Assembly: GCA_039808325.1 (NCBI GenBank) | Contig: JBDHSU010000073.1 | Span: forward strand, 1-21,285 | Length of the DNA: 21,285 bases | Direction of reading: 5' to 3' | Origin: JAFKKS01 sp039808325 | GTDB taxonomy: Bacteria > Pseudomonadota > Alphaproteobacteria > Rhizobiales > Xanthobacteraceae | Shown: one piece after another, positions 1 through 7,818 of the stretch | How positions within the stretch are numbered: position 1 is the first letter of the stretch | How the letters are laid out: every line of letters begins with the position of its first letter | Made by a program: the position numbers and the translations under genes | The notes under the pieces: generated by a model | Database searches by the model: none | What the model saw: the letters and a program-made list of their open reading frames with translations, nothing else | What the model was told of the DNA's origin: nothing

Positions 1-774
1 GGTGATCTTGCCCTCGCGAAAGTCGTCACCGACGTTCTTGCCGAGCTTCGGCGCCTTGCCGCCGTAGTCGAGCGCGTCGTCGACGAGCTGGAATGCGACG
101 CCGAGATTCATGCCGAAGGAGCGGCAGGCGGCCTGCTCCGCTTTCGGCCGCTCGGCGATGACGAGCCCGACCTCGCACGCCGCCGCGAACAATTCCGCCG
201 TCTTGGCACGGATGACGGCGACATACTCATCCTCGGTCGTCGCCGTGTTCTTGGCGGCGGCGAGCTGCATGACCTCGCCCTCCGCGATGACGGCCGCGGC
301 GGACGACAGGATGTCCAGCGCGCGCAGCGAGCCGACCTCGACCATCATCTTGAAGGCCTGGCCGAGCAGGAAGTCGCCGACCAGCACGCTTGCTTCGTTC
401 CCCCAGAGCATGCGCGCCGCCATGCGGCCCCGGCGCATCTCGCTCTCGTCGACGACGTCGTCGTGCAGCAGCGTCGCCGTATGCATGAATTCGACCGAGG
501 CCGAGAGCTTGATATGGCCGTCTCCGGCGTAGCCCGCCAATTGCGCCATCGCGAGCGTCAGCATCGGGCGCAGACGCTTGCCGCCCGAGGCGATCAGGTG
601 ATTGGCGACTTCCGGGATCATCGTCACGTCGGAGCCGGTGCGGGCGAGGATCGCCGCGTTGACGCGCGCCATGTCCTCGCTCACCAGATCGACAAGCGGA
701 TCGATCGAGGGGGCCGGGCTTTCAAAGGGGACGATGACGGCCAAGAGTTTCTCCGCGGGTCTGAAAGCCGACAT
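1..774 (-). CDS. ispB: Polyprenyl (probably octaprenyl) diphosphate synthase, 3' end cut off by window edge
   Basis: This is the first 258 residues of a trans-isoprenyl diphosphate synthase, which extends farnesyl diphosphate with isopentenyl diphosphate to make the ubiquinone side chain. I translated it directly from the minus strand; it is open to position 1. Visible motifs are GGKRLRP (residues 64-70, IPP binding), the first aspartate-rich motif in LLHDDVVDE (DDVVD, 105-109), the KT pair at 191-192, and the second aspartate-rich region FQLVDDALDY (228-237), followed by GDDFREGKIT. Lacking are the rest of the second motif region and the C-terminal helices, which lie outside the window. The ATG at 774 gives an N-terminus of normal length for the family. 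The gene is divergent from the methyltransferase gene, so about 156 bp between them should carry both promoters. Chain length cannot be read from the sequence; octaprenyl or decaprenyl is inferred from the lineage. Confidence 0.93.
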   Translation of the reverse strand, partial: MSAFRPAEKLLAVIVPFESPAPSIDPLVDLVSEDMARVNAAILARTGSDVTMIPEVANHLIASGGKRLRPMLTLAMAQLAGYAGDGHIKLSASVEFMHTATLLHDDVVDESEMRRGRMAARMLWGNEASVLVGDFLLGQAFKMMVEVGSLRALDILSSAAAVIAEGEVMQLAAAKNTATTEDEYVAVIRAKTAELFAAACEVGLVIAERPKAEQAACRSFGMNLGVAFQLVDDALDYGGKAPKLGKNVGDDFREGKIT

Positions 775-930
775 CGGCTAGCGTTCGGGGGCGAAAATAA
801 AGGGCGACGCTGTAGATATCCACTCGCCAATCGTATTTCTGCCCGCCGATGGTATCGGAAGCATAGAAACGGCATGCTGCGCCGACAAGGGCATCGTGCC
901 GGCCTGGACAACCTGAAAAACGACCGAGCC

Positions 931-1923
931 ATGAGTGATATGCGGGAACTCCTGCGGGCTAACGATCCGGTGCTGCTGTCGGCGGTCGGCGCCCTGCTGG
1001 ACGGCGCCGGTATCCCGCATCTGCTGCTCGACCAGAACATGAGCGTCATGGAGGGTTCGCTCGGCATCATCGCCCGGCGCGTGCTGGTGCATGACGAGGA
1101 CATGCGGGCCGCCCGGCGGGTTCTGGAGGACGCGGGGCTGGCGCATGAATTGCGGCCCGACACCGAAGTCACCGAGGATGCCGCGCTGGGCGGACGCATC
1201 CGCCTGCGCCAGCCGCGCAAGGGGCACCGCTTCGGCCACGACGCGATTCTTCTCGCCGCGGCAACCCAAGCGGGTGCGGGCGAGCAGGTCGTCGACCTCG
1301 GCGCCGGCGTCGGCGCCGCCGGCATCGCGCTGGCCGCACGCCTGGCGGATGTGCGCGTCACGCTCGCCGAGATCGATTCGCACCTCGTCGAACTGGCGGA
1401 GGAGAACATTCGCCTCAACGCGCTGGAAGGCCGAGTGAACGCGGTCCAGGTCGACGCCGGCGCATCGGCCTGGGCGCTTTCCGCCGTGGGCCTGGAGGCG
1501 GGCACCGCCGCCGGCGTCATGATGAACCCGCCGTTCAACGATCCGACCGCGCATCGCGCCTCCCCCGACGCGGCACGGGCGCGCGCCCACGTCGCGCGGG
1601 CGGACACGCTCGCGACCTGGATCGGCACGGCGCATCGCCTGCTCGCCCCTGGCGGCGCGCTGACCGTGATCTGGCGCGCCGACGGACTACAGGATTTGCT
1701 CGGCGATTTGGAACCCGATTTCGGCGCGGCGCGGATCCTTCCGATCCTGCCGAGACCGCGGGCGCCCGCAATCCGCGCCATCGTGGGCGCGATCAAGGAC
1801 AGCGGCGCGCCGCCCACAACGCTGCCTTCGCTCGTGCTCAATGACGCCGATAACCGACCTTCGGCCGCCGCGGAGGCGATTCTGCGCGAGGGCGCGACAT
1901 TGCCGCTCGCCGCGCCCGCTTGA
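931..1923 (+). CDS. DUF2007 domain fused to a TrmN6-like SAM-dependent methyltransferase
   Basis: The protein has two parts. Residues 1-75 (MSDMRELLRANDP to AGLAHELRP) match the DUF2007 'putative signal transducing' type: a short alpha/beta domain with LLDGAGIPHLLLDQNMS and RRVLVHDEDMRAARRVLEDAGL. Residues 80-330 are a Rossmann methyltransferase with VDLGAGVGAAG (121-131, SAM binding), an acidic AEID (146-149) and the NPPFND motif (199-204) typical of N6-adenine methyltransferases. This fits the tRNA1(Val) A37 methyltransferase (YfiC/TrmN6) family. No stop separates the two parts; in relatives I recall they are separate adjacent genes. The reading frame is open upstream to 463, but that part overlaps the divergent synthase gene and is low in family resemblance, so I start at ATG 931 (940 is an alternative). 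No strong Shine-Dalgarno is visible. The substrate is inferred from family only. Confidence 0.88.
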   Translation: MSDMRELLRANDPVLLSAVGALLDGAGIPHLLLDQNMSVMEGSLGIIARRVLVHDEDMRAARRVLEDAGLAHELRPDTEVTEDAALGGRIRLRQPRKGHRFGHDAILLAAATQAGAGEQVVDLGAGVGAAGIALAARLADVRVTLAEIDSHLVELAEENIRLNALEGRVNAVQVDAGASAWALSAVGLEAGTAAGVMMNPPFNDPTAHRASPDAARARAHVARADTLATWIGTAHRLLAPGGALTVIWRADGLQDLLGDLEPDFGAARILPILPRPRAPAIRAIVGAIKDSGAPPTTLPSLVLNDADNRPSAAAEAILREGATLPLAAPA

Positions 1924-1954
1924 GCGCACGACACGGTAGGCTTATCTGCGCACC

Positions 1955-2848
1955 ATGAGCGAGCAGCCCTCCCTTCTCGACGACGGCGTCAATGCCCTGC
2001 GGCGGCTGTTGCCGCGGCGCTTCCGTGGCGACATCCCCGCCGTGCCGGTCGTGCGGCTTTCCGGCACCATCGGGTTTTCGACGCCGCTGCGGCCGGGCCT
2101 GACCCTATCGTCCTGCGCCAAGGCGCTGGAACGCGCTTTCAACCGGCCGCATGCCAAGGCGGTGGCGCTGGCCATCAATTCGCCGGGCGGCTCGGCCGTG
2201 CAGTCGCACCTGATCTTCAAGCGCATTCGGCAACTGGCGGAGGAGAAGGCGATCCCGGTGCTCGCCTTCGTCGAGGATGTAGGCGCAAGCGGCGGCTACA
2301 TGATCGCCTGCGCGGCGGACGAGATCATCGTCGACGAGACCTCGATCGTCGGGTCGATCGGCGTGGTCGGCGGCTCGTTCGGCCTGCACAAGCTGCTCGA
2401 CAAGATCGGCGTCGAGCGCCGCCTCTATACCGCCGGCGACCACAAGGCGATGCTCGACCCGTTCCTGCCCGAGAACCCGGAGGACGTCGCCCGCCTCAAG
2501 GCGATCCAGCAGGAAATCCACGAAAGCTTCATTGCGCTGGTGAAATCGCGCCGCGGTCCGGCGCTGGCGCTTGGCCAGGACGATCTCTTTTCCGGCGCCT
2601 ACTGGACCGGGCGCAAGGCCGTCGCGCTTGGCCTCGCCGACCGCGTCGGCGATCTGCGGGGAACCTTGCGCGCGCGCTTCGGCGACAAGGTGGACACGCC
2701 GCTCATCACCGGCCCGCGCAGCTTTTTCGGGCGCAATGCCGGCGGCATCGGAATCGGCAAAATCTGGCCGGGCGAGAGCCCGAGCCTTGCCGAGGACATC
2801 GTGTCGGCGGTGGAAGCCCGCGCCATTTGGGCGCGCTTCGGGCTATAA
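1955..2848 (+). CDS. S49 family serine peptidase (SppA/SohB-like)
   Basis: This 297-residue protein belongs to the S49 protease IV / signal peptide peptidase family, which degrades leftover signal peptides and membrane-associated peptides. It has the ClpP-like fold signature INSPGGSAVQ (74-83), the nucleophile serine in GASGGYMIA (Ser112), and the likely catalytic lysine in AGDHKAMLDPF (Lys164), 52 residues later, as in single-domain SppA enzymes. The Ser/Lys dyad is therefore intact. There is no clear signal peptide or N-terminal membrane helix, so it may be cytoplasmic or peripheral, unlike E. coli SppA. It starts 31 bp after the methyltransferase gene on the same strand, so co-transcription is likely. 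The length is normal for the short form found in alphaproteobacteria. Confidence 0.93.
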   Translation: MSEQPSLLDDGVNALRRLLPRRFRGDIPAVPVVRLSGTIGFSTPLRPGLTLSSCAKALERAFNRPHAKAVALAINSPGGSAVQSHLIFKRIRQLAEEKAIPVLAFVEDVGASGGYMIACAADEIIVDETSIVGSIGVVGGSFGLHKLLDKIGVERRLYTAGDHKAMLDPFLPENPEDVARLKAIQQEIHESFIALVKSRRGPALALGQDDLFSGAYWTGRKAVALGLADRVGDLRGTLRARFGDKVDTPLITGPRSFFGRNAGGIGIGKIWPGESPSLAEDIVSAVEARAIWARFGL

Positions 2849-2922
2849 TTCGCCATTGAATGCGACTCGTTCCGGCCACAATGCCTTGGCACCATGGCAG
2901 GGTGTTCGGACAAGGATCCCGC

Positions 2923-3129
2923 ATGCCGCCCGTCATTCTCGCCGTCCTGAGCGCCGTCGGCGCCATGATCGCGGCCAAGTGGCTGATGCGCGAAGCCCAT
3001 CGCATCAATACGGAACTGCATCCGCCGCGCGACGACTTCCGTGCCGACGGCATGCAACGCGAGCCCATCCCGACGCTGCGCCGCGATGCCTCCGGCGTGT
3101 ACCGGCCAACGTCCGACCGGCGCTCCTGA
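2923..3129 (+). CDS. Small single-pass membrane protein, hypothetical
   Basis: This 68-residue protein begins with one hydrophobic segment (PPVILAVLSAVGAMIAAKWL, about 2-21), followed by a charged tail ending in TLRRDASGVYRPT. I recall similar short proteins with a conserved 'L-RRD-SGVYRP' tail between the S49 peptidase and glyQ in related Hyphomicrobiales, which supports it as real. ATG 2923 is chosen over the upstream in-frame ATG at 2860 because AAGGA (2912-2916) sits six bases before it and because the upstream 21 residues look like non-coding sequence. Its function is unknown. It is probably anchored in the inner membrane with a cytoplasmic tail. It lies 74 bp after the peptidase gene and may share its transcript. 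Confidence 0.7.
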   Translation: MPPVILAVLSAVGAMIAAKWLMREAHRINTELHPPRDDFRADGMQREPIPTLRRDASGVYRPTSDRRS

Positions 3130-3191
3130 AACGACGCTCTCGCCCTCTCTCGGCTCGATCGCAAATGCGCTAAGCCTTTCCTTGGTCGCGC

Positions 3192-3220
3192 TTGACCCTC
3201 GGCCACCCCGCCGATAGGGT
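3192..3220 (+). promoter_or_regulatory. Candidate sigma-70-type promoter for glyQ-glyS
   Basis: TTGACC (3192-3197) is followed after 17 bases by TAGGGT (3215-3220), close to the alphaproteobacterial -35/-10 pattern, and lies about 55 bp before the glyQ start in the only sizeable gap upstream of it. It rests on sequence match alone. A T-box is not seen. Confidence 0.35.
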
Positions 3221-3274
3221 CCGCCGCCATTCGGCCTACGCGGTTAAGTTCTTTCCTTCATTGACGAAAATGCG

Positions 3275-4228
3275 ATGAGCCTGTCTGCCCATATGGAGCC
3301 TTCCCGCTCCTTCCAAGGCTTGATCCTGGCGCTGCAGCGCTATTGGGCCGACTATGGCTGCGTCATCCTGCAGCCCTACGACATGGAGGTGGGCGCGGGC
3401 ACGTTCCATCCGGCGACGACGCTGCGCGCGCTCGGGCCGCTGCATTGGAACGCGGCCTATGTGCAGCCCTCGCGCCGGCCCAAGGACGGGCGCTACGGGC
3501 AGAACCCGAACCGGCTGCAGCACTACTACCAGTTCCAGGTGATCCTCAAACCCTCGCCGCCCGACCTGCAGGATCTCTACCTGAGGTCGCTCTACGCCAT
3601 CGGCATCGACCCGAAAATCCACGACATCCGCTTCGTCGAGGACGACTGGGAGAGCCCGACGCTCGGCGCCTGGGGCCTCGGCTGGGAGTGCTGGTGCGAC
3701 GGCATGGAGGTCTCGCAGTTCACGTACTTCCAGCAGGTCGCCGGCTTCGAATGCGCGCCCGTCGCGGGCGAACTGACTTACGGGCTCGAGCGCCTGGCGA
3801 TGTATGTGCAGGGCGTCGAGAACGTCTACGACCTCAACTTCAACGGCCGCGAGGGCGCCGAGAAGGTGACCTACGGCGACGTGTTCGTGCAAGCCGAGCA
3901 GGAATATTCGCGGCACAATTTCGAGCATGCCGACACCGCCATGCTATTCGAGCAATTCAAGATGGCGGAAGGCGCGTGCCAGAAATATCTCGCCGCCGGG
4001 TGGCCGAAAAACGAAAAAGAGCCGGGCAAGAAGGAGCGCCACCTGATGGCGCTGCCGGCCTACGACCAGTGCATCAAGGCGAGCCACGTGTTCAACCTGC
4101 TCGATGCGCGCGGCGTCATCTCCGTCACCGAGCGGCAAGGCTACATCCTGCGCGTGCGCGAACTCGCGAAAGCCTGCGGCGCGGCCTGGCTCGCGACGGC
4201 CGGCGGGGGAGCGGCGACCAATGCCTGA
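3275..4228 (+). CDS. glyQ: Glycine--tRNA ligase alpha subunit
   Basis: GlyQ is the catalytic class II subunit of the alpha2-beta2 bacterial glycyl-tRNA synthetase, making glycyl-adenylate and charging tRNA(Gly) together with GlyS. The 317-residue product is highly conserved: FQGLILALQRYWADYGCVILQPYDMEVGAG region (13-42), the motif 2 loop YVQPSRRPKDGRYGQNPNR (62-80), DDWESPTLGAWGLGWE, and ELTYGLERLAMY (motif 3 type). The length is normal for alphaproteobacteria. ATG 3275 is used; ATG 3293 is also possible, since conservation starts around residue 11. Its end overlaps the glyS start by 8 bp, suggesting translational coupling between the two subunits. Nothing in this gene is degraded, in contrast to its partner. 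Confidence 0.97.
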   Translation: MSLSAHMEPSRSFQGLILALQRYWADYGCVILQPYDMEVGAGTFHPATTLRALGPLHWNAAYVQPSRRPKDGRYGQNPNRLQHYYQFQVILKPSPPDLQDLYLRSLYAIGIDPKIHDIRFVEDDWESPTLGAWGLGWECWCDGMEVSQFTYFQQVAGFECAPVAGELTYGLERLAMYVQGVENVYDLNFNGREGAEKVTYGDVFVQAEQEYSRHNFEHADTAMLFEQFKMAEGACQKYLAAGWPKNEKEPGKKERHLMALPAYDQCIKASHVFNLLDARGVISVTERQGYILRVRELAKACGAAWLATAGGGAATNA

Positions 4229-5267
4229 CCTCCTGCTCGAACTCTTCTCCGAGGAAATCCCCGCGCGCATGCAGGCGAAGGCGGCGGACGACCTCAAGGC
4301 GATGGTGACCAACGCGCTGGTCGACGCCGGGCTCGTCTACGACGGCGCGCGCGCGTTCGTGACGCCGCGGCGCCTGACGCTTTGGGTACAAGGGTTGCCG
4401 GCGCGGCAGCCGGACCTGCGGGAGGAAAAGAAGGGGCCGCGCGTCGGCGCGCCGGAAAACGCGGTCGCCGGCTTTCTCAAGAGCGCGGGACTTGCCTCGC
4501 TCGCCGAAGCGACGATCCAGAAAGACCCGAAGAAGGGCGACTTCTACGTCGCGTTGATCGAGAGGCCGGGACGCGATTCGATCGATGTGATCGCCGAGAT
4601 CGTGCCGAAGGTCGTGCGCACGTTCCCGTGGCCGAAGTCGATGCGCTGGGGCGAGGCTTCGGCGAAGCATGGCGCGCTCACCTGGGTGCGGCCGCTGCAT
4701 GCGATCGTCGCGACGTTCGGGCCGGAGACGGAAGACCCCGATGTCGTGCCGTTCGAGGTCGGCGGCATCAAAGCCGGCGACGTGACGCGCGGGCATCGTT
4801 TCCTCGCACCCGAACCGTTCACGGTGCGCAGGCTCGACGATTACGCGGCGAAGCTCGAAGCGGCGAAGGTGGTGCTCGACGCGGCGCGGCGGCGCGAGAT
4901 CATCCTCACCGACGCCAAGAACTTAGCCTTCGCGCAGGGCTATGAACTGATCCAGGACGAAGGGCTGCTCAACGAGGTCGGCGGCCTCGTCGAATGGCCG
5001 GTCGTGCTGATGGGATCGTTCGACGAAGCGTTCCTTTCGATCCCACCGGAAGTCATCCGCACCACCATCCGCGCCAACCAGAAGTGCTTCGTGCTGCAAT
5101 CTTCTTCCATCCCTCCCCTGCAAGGGGAGGGTCGAATTGCCGAAGGCAATTCGGGGAGGGGTCAAGCTTCGCCCGCGCTTCGTGCTGCAGCGCGCGCCCC
5201 CCACCCGGTCGTCCGCGACGACCGACCTCCCCCTTTCAGGGGGAGGAGAAAAGAAGCTCGCGAATAA
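4221..5267 (+). CDS. glyS: Glycine--tRNA ligase beta subunit, N-terminal fragment (gene split by a repeat)
   Basis: This frame encodes the first 293 residues of GlyS, from MPDLLLELFSEEIPARMQ to the family-typical PPEVIRTTIRANQKCFVLQ end. It then enters a palindromic repeat, adds about 55 Arg/Pro/Ser-rich residues unrelated to GlyS, and stops at TAA 5265-5267. GlyS binds and orients tRNA(Gly) for the catalytic GlyQ subunit and is normally about 700 residues in one chain. The remainder of GlyS continues in the +1 frame from about 5251. The upstream part shows no other damage: RVGAPENAVAGFLKSAG and the WPKSMRWG region are intact. Possible readings are a true split gene with two associating chains, a pseudogene compensated elsewhere, or an in-frame insertion hidden by a one-base assembly error in one of the G/C runs of the repeat. 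The start ATG 4221 overlaps glyQ. Confidence 0.85.
   Translation: MPDLLLELFSEEIPARMQAKAADDLKAMVTNALVDAGLVYDGARAFVTPRRLTLWVQGLPARQPDLREEKKGPRVGAPENAVAGFLKSAGLASLAEATIQKDPKKGDFYVALIERPGRDSIDVIAEIVPKVVRTFPWPKSMRWGEASAKHGALTWVRPLHAIVATFGPETEDPDVVPFEVGGIKAGDVTRGHRFLAPEPFTVRRLDDYAAKLEAAKVVLDAARRREIILTDAKNLAFAQGYELIQDEGLLNEVGGLVEWPVVLMGSFDEAFLSIPPEVIRTTIRANQKCFVLQSSSIPPLQGEGRIAEGNSGRGQASPALRAAARAPHPVVRDDRPPPFRGRRKEARE
5111..5246. repeat. Palindromic repeat element inserted in glyS, four short-loop hairpins
   Basis: Four perfect hairpins, each with a three-base loop, are visible. Their arms are CCCTCCCCT (5111-5119) with AGGGGAGGG (5123-5131); CGAATTGCC (5133-5141) with GGCAATTCG (5145-5153); CGGTCGTC (5206-5213) with GACGACCG (5217-5224); and CCTCCCCCT (5226-5234) with AGGGGGAGG (5238-5246). 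The first and last hairpins mirror each other, and GGGGAGGGG (5153-5161) can pair loosely with the C-rich run before 5206, so the whole element folds back on itself. The CTCCCC...GGGGAGG style resembles dispersed repeats of Bradyrhizobium-type genomes. The insert region between GlyS-like codons is 151 bp (5100-5250), not a multiple of three. Exact ends are uncertain by several bases. Confidence 0.85.
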
Positions 5268-6468
5268 ATTCATCCTCGTCGCCAACACCGAGGCGAGCGA
5301 CGGCGGCAAGGCGATTATCGCCGGCAACGAACGGGTGATCCGCGCGCGGCTCTCCGACGCTAAGTTCTTCTACGAGACCGATCTCAAGACGCCGCTCGCA
5401 TCGCGCGTCGAGAAGCTCAAGGAGATCGTGTTCCACGAGAAGCTCGGCACGCAGTTCGAGCGCGTCGAGCGCATCGCGCGGCTGGCGCGGGAGTTGGCGC
5501 CGATCGTCGGCGCGGACGCTGACAAGGCCGAGCGCGCGGCGCGGCTCGCCAAGGCCGATCTCGTCACCGAGATGGTCGGCGAATTCCCCGAGCTGCAAGG
5601 CCTGATGGGGAAATACTACGCGCTGGCGCAGGGCGAGGACGAAGCCGTCGCGCGCGCGATCGAGGAACACTACAAGCCTGTCGGACCGAGCGACCGCGTG
5701 CCGACCGATCCGGTGTCGATCGCCGTCGCGCTCGCCGATAAGATCGACACGCTGGTCGGCTTCTGGGCGATCGACGAGAAGCCGACGGGATCGAAGGACC
5801 CTTATGCGCTACGCCGGGCAGCGCTGGGGGTAATCCGGCTCGTCCTCGACAACGCGTTACGTCTCTCGCTGGGAGAAGTCTGCGCCATTGCCATCCAAGG
5901 GAGCGGCGTAGCGCTCGCTGATCCTATTGCCGTTTTAAGTCCCTTGTTCGCCTTCTTCTTTGATCGCCTGAAGGTCCAACTGCGCGAGCAAGGCGCGCGG
6001 CACGATCTCGTCGACGCCGTGCTGGCGCAAGGCGGCGAGGGACAGGACGACCTCCTGCTCATCGTCCGCCGCGTCGAGGCGCTGAGCGCGATGCTCGCGA
6101 CCGAGGACGGCAAGAACCTGCTCGCGGGATACAAGCGCGCGGCGAACATCATCGGCATCGAGGAGAAGAAGGACGGCCGCCAGTACCACGGCAAGCCCGA
6201 TCCGCAGCTCTACCTGCAGAAGGAGGAGCGCGACCTCGCGGTCGCCGTCGCCGCCGCCAAGCAGGAAGCTGAGAAAGCGGTCGCGCGGGAGGATTTCGCC
6301 AAGGCGATGCACGCGGTCGCGACGCTGCGGCCGTTCGTCGACGCCTTCTTCGACAAGGTAACGGTGAACGTCGAGATGTCGGACCGGCGCGAGAACCGCT
6401 TGAAGTTGCTCAACGAGATCCGCGAAGCGACGCGCGCCGTCGCCGACTTCTCGAAGATCGCGGGCTAA
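5137..6468 (+). CDS. glyS: Glycine--tRNA ligase beta subunit, C-terminal fragment (gene split by a repeat)
   Basis: About 405 residues of normal GlyS are encoded from KKLANKFILVAN (5251 onward) to DFSKIAG at the stop 6466-6468. They include GNERVIRARLSDAKFF, FHEKLGTQ, GEFPELQGLMGKYYA, the HYKPVGPSDRVP segment, LADKIDTLVGFWAI, and the C-terminal DALR-like anticodon-binding region. There is no further stop or shift. The first about 38 residues come from the inserted repeat. No natural GlyS start lies here: the first initiators in frame are TTG 5137 and GTG 5182, both inside the repeat and without a good Shine-Dalgarno. If translated separately, it would need re-initiation after the upstream fragment, whose stop lies at 5267, so the frames overlap by 131 bp. 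The intact coding capacity argues that selection still acts or that the disruption is recent or artefactual. Confidence 0.8.
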   Translation: MPKAIRGGVKLRPRFVLQRAPPTRSSATTDLPLSGGGEKKLANKFILVANTEASDGGKAIIAGNERVIRARLSDAKFFYETDLKTPLASRVEKLKEIVFHEKLGTQFERVERIARLARELAPIVGADADKAERAARLAKADLVTEMVGEFPELQGLMGKYYALAQGEDEAVARAIEEHYKPVGPSDRVPTDPVSIAVALADKIDTLVGFWAIDEKPTGSKDPYALRRAALGVIRLVLDNALRLSLGEVCAIAIQGSGVALADPIAVLSPLFAFFFDRLKVQLREQGARHDLVDAVLAQGGEGQDDLLLIVRRVEALSAMLATEDGKNLLAGYKRAANIIGIEEKKDGRQYHGKPDPQLYLQKEERDLAVAVAAAKQEAEKAVAREDFAKAMHAVATLRPFVDAFFDKVTVNVEMSDRRENRLKLLNEIREATRAVADFSKIAG

Positions 6469-6591
6469 AGCACCCCCGCGCCACTTTTCGATTGAACCCT
6501 TGCGGCGGCGGCGCGTTTCCTCGCCGGGCCAGGACGTGCCATAACCAAGCCATGCCATAAGCTGGCTGCTCGCTTCGATCCGGTCCCCGCC

Positions 6592-7818
6592 GTGACGCCC
6601 GATACCGTGACCATCGCCGTCGTGCTGATCTTCGTCGGCACCTATGTCGTCGTGGCGTTGGGCAAGCTTCCCGGCACCCGCATCGATCGCGCCGGCGCGG
6701 CGCTGCTTGGCGGGGCGCTGATGGTCGCGGTCGGCGCGCTGACGACCGAACAAGCGTATCGCGCCATCGACCTCGACACGATCACGCTGCTGCTCGGCAT
6801 GATGATCGTCGTCGCGAACCTGCGCGTCTCCGGCTTCTTCCGTCTGGTCAACGCCTGGATCGCGCGGCATGTGCGCCGGCCGATCACGCTGCTCGCGGCG
6901 GTCGCGCTCGCGTCCGGCGTGCTCTCGGCGTTTCTCGTCAACGACACGATCTGCCTGGTCATGACGCCGCTGGTGCTGGAAGCCGCGCGGCGCTTCGAGC
7001 GCGATCCGGTGCCTTATCTGCTCGCCGTCGCGATGGCCTCGAACATCGGCAGCGTCGCGACCATCACCGGCAATCCGCAGAACATGATCATCGGCAACGT
7101 GTCACAGATCCCTTACGGCGCGTTCACCGCCGCGCTGGCGCCGGTCGCCGTCGCCGGGCTGGTGCTGACCGTGCTCCTGATCGCGCTCGCCTACCGCCGC
7201 GAGTTCTTCACGCGCGCGGCGCTGCAGGCGAAGGAGACGCCGCTGCACTATCACGGCCCGATCATCGTCAAGACGCTCCTCATCCTGGCGGCGATGGTGG
7301 TGCTGTTCTTCTCCGGCTGGCCGGTGGCGGAAGTCGCGATCGTCGGCGGCGCCGTGCTGCTGCTGACGCGCCGGATCAATCCTCGCCGCATCTATCAGGA
7401 GATCGACTGGCCGCTGCTGGTGATGTTCGTCGGGCTGTTCATCGTCGTCGCCGCGCTCGAAAAGCGCGTGCTCACGCCCGATACCGTCGCGACATTCGGG
7501 CAGTTGCGGCTCGACAGCATTCCGGTCCTCTGCGCCGTCACCGCGATCCTCTCCAATCTCGTCAGCAACGTTCCCGCCGTGCTCGTGCTCAAGCCGTTCG
7601 TCGCCGGCCTCGCCGATCCGCAGCGCGCGTGGCTGGTCGTCGCGATGGCGGCGACGCTCGCCGGCAACTTCACGCTGGTCGGCTCGGTCGCCAACCTCAT
7701 CGTCGCGCAGCGCGCCAAGGCCAACGGCGTCGAGGTGGACTTCTGGAGCTACTTCAAGGTCGGCGCGCCGCTCACGGTACTGACGATCGCGATGGGCGTG
7801 GCGTGGCTGTCGCGGTGA
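6592..7818 (+). CDS. ArsB/SLC13-type anion permease
   Basis: This 408-residue integral membrane protein has about ten or eleven hydrophobic segments. It carries two hallmarks of the ion transporter superfamily that includes ArsB, NhaD and SLC13/DASS: SAFLVNDT (112-119) and ASNIGSVATITGNPQN (149-164), with a second related half at LSNLVSNVPAVLVLKPF and GNFTLVGSVANLIV. The two repeated halves with N-P and SN-P re-entrant motifs are family-typical. The substrate (arsenite, a dicarboxylate, sulfate or another anion) cannot be told from sequence; there is no ars regulator or reductase nearby, so an arsenic role is not supported. The start GTG 6592 has no strong Shine-Dalgarno but fits the first membrane segment. 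It lies 123 bp after the glyS 3' part. Confidence 0.87.
   Translation: MTPDTVTIAVVLIFVGTYVVVALGKLPGTRIDRAGAALLGGALMVAVGALTTEQAYRAIDLDTITLLLGMMIVVANLRVSGFFRLVNAWIARHVRRPITLLAAVALASGVLSAFLVNDTICLVMTPLVLEAARRFERDPVPYLLAVAMASNIGSVATITGNPQNMIIGNVSQIPYGAFTAALAPVAVAGLVLTVLLIALAYRREFFTRAALQAKETPLHYHGPIIVKTLLILAAMVVLFFSGWPVAEVAIVGGAVLLLTRRINPRRIYQEIDWPLLVMFVGLFIVVAALEKRVLTPDTVATFGQLRLDSIPVLCAVTAILSNLVSNVPAVLVLKPFVAGLADPQRAWLVVAMAATLAGNFTLVGSVANLIVAQRAKANGVEVDFWSYFKVGAPLTVLTIAMGVAWLSR

Noticed and set aside
463..930. Upstream in-frame extension of the methyltransferase gene by 156 residues
   Set aside because: It is antisense to the polyprenyl synthase gene, Arg/His-rich and unlike either domain; conserved sequence begins at about 931-940.
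681..1934. Long minus-strand open frame opposite the methyltransferase
   Set aside because: Ser/Arg/Ala-rich antisense shadow caused by high G+C; the plus strand has clear motifs.
5245..5268. Programmed frameshifting joining the two glyS parts
   Set aside because: A +1 shift is needed; the sequence near the stop (CGC GAA TAA) shows no known +1 slippery motif, and A-runs at 5249-5252 favour -1 shifts instead.
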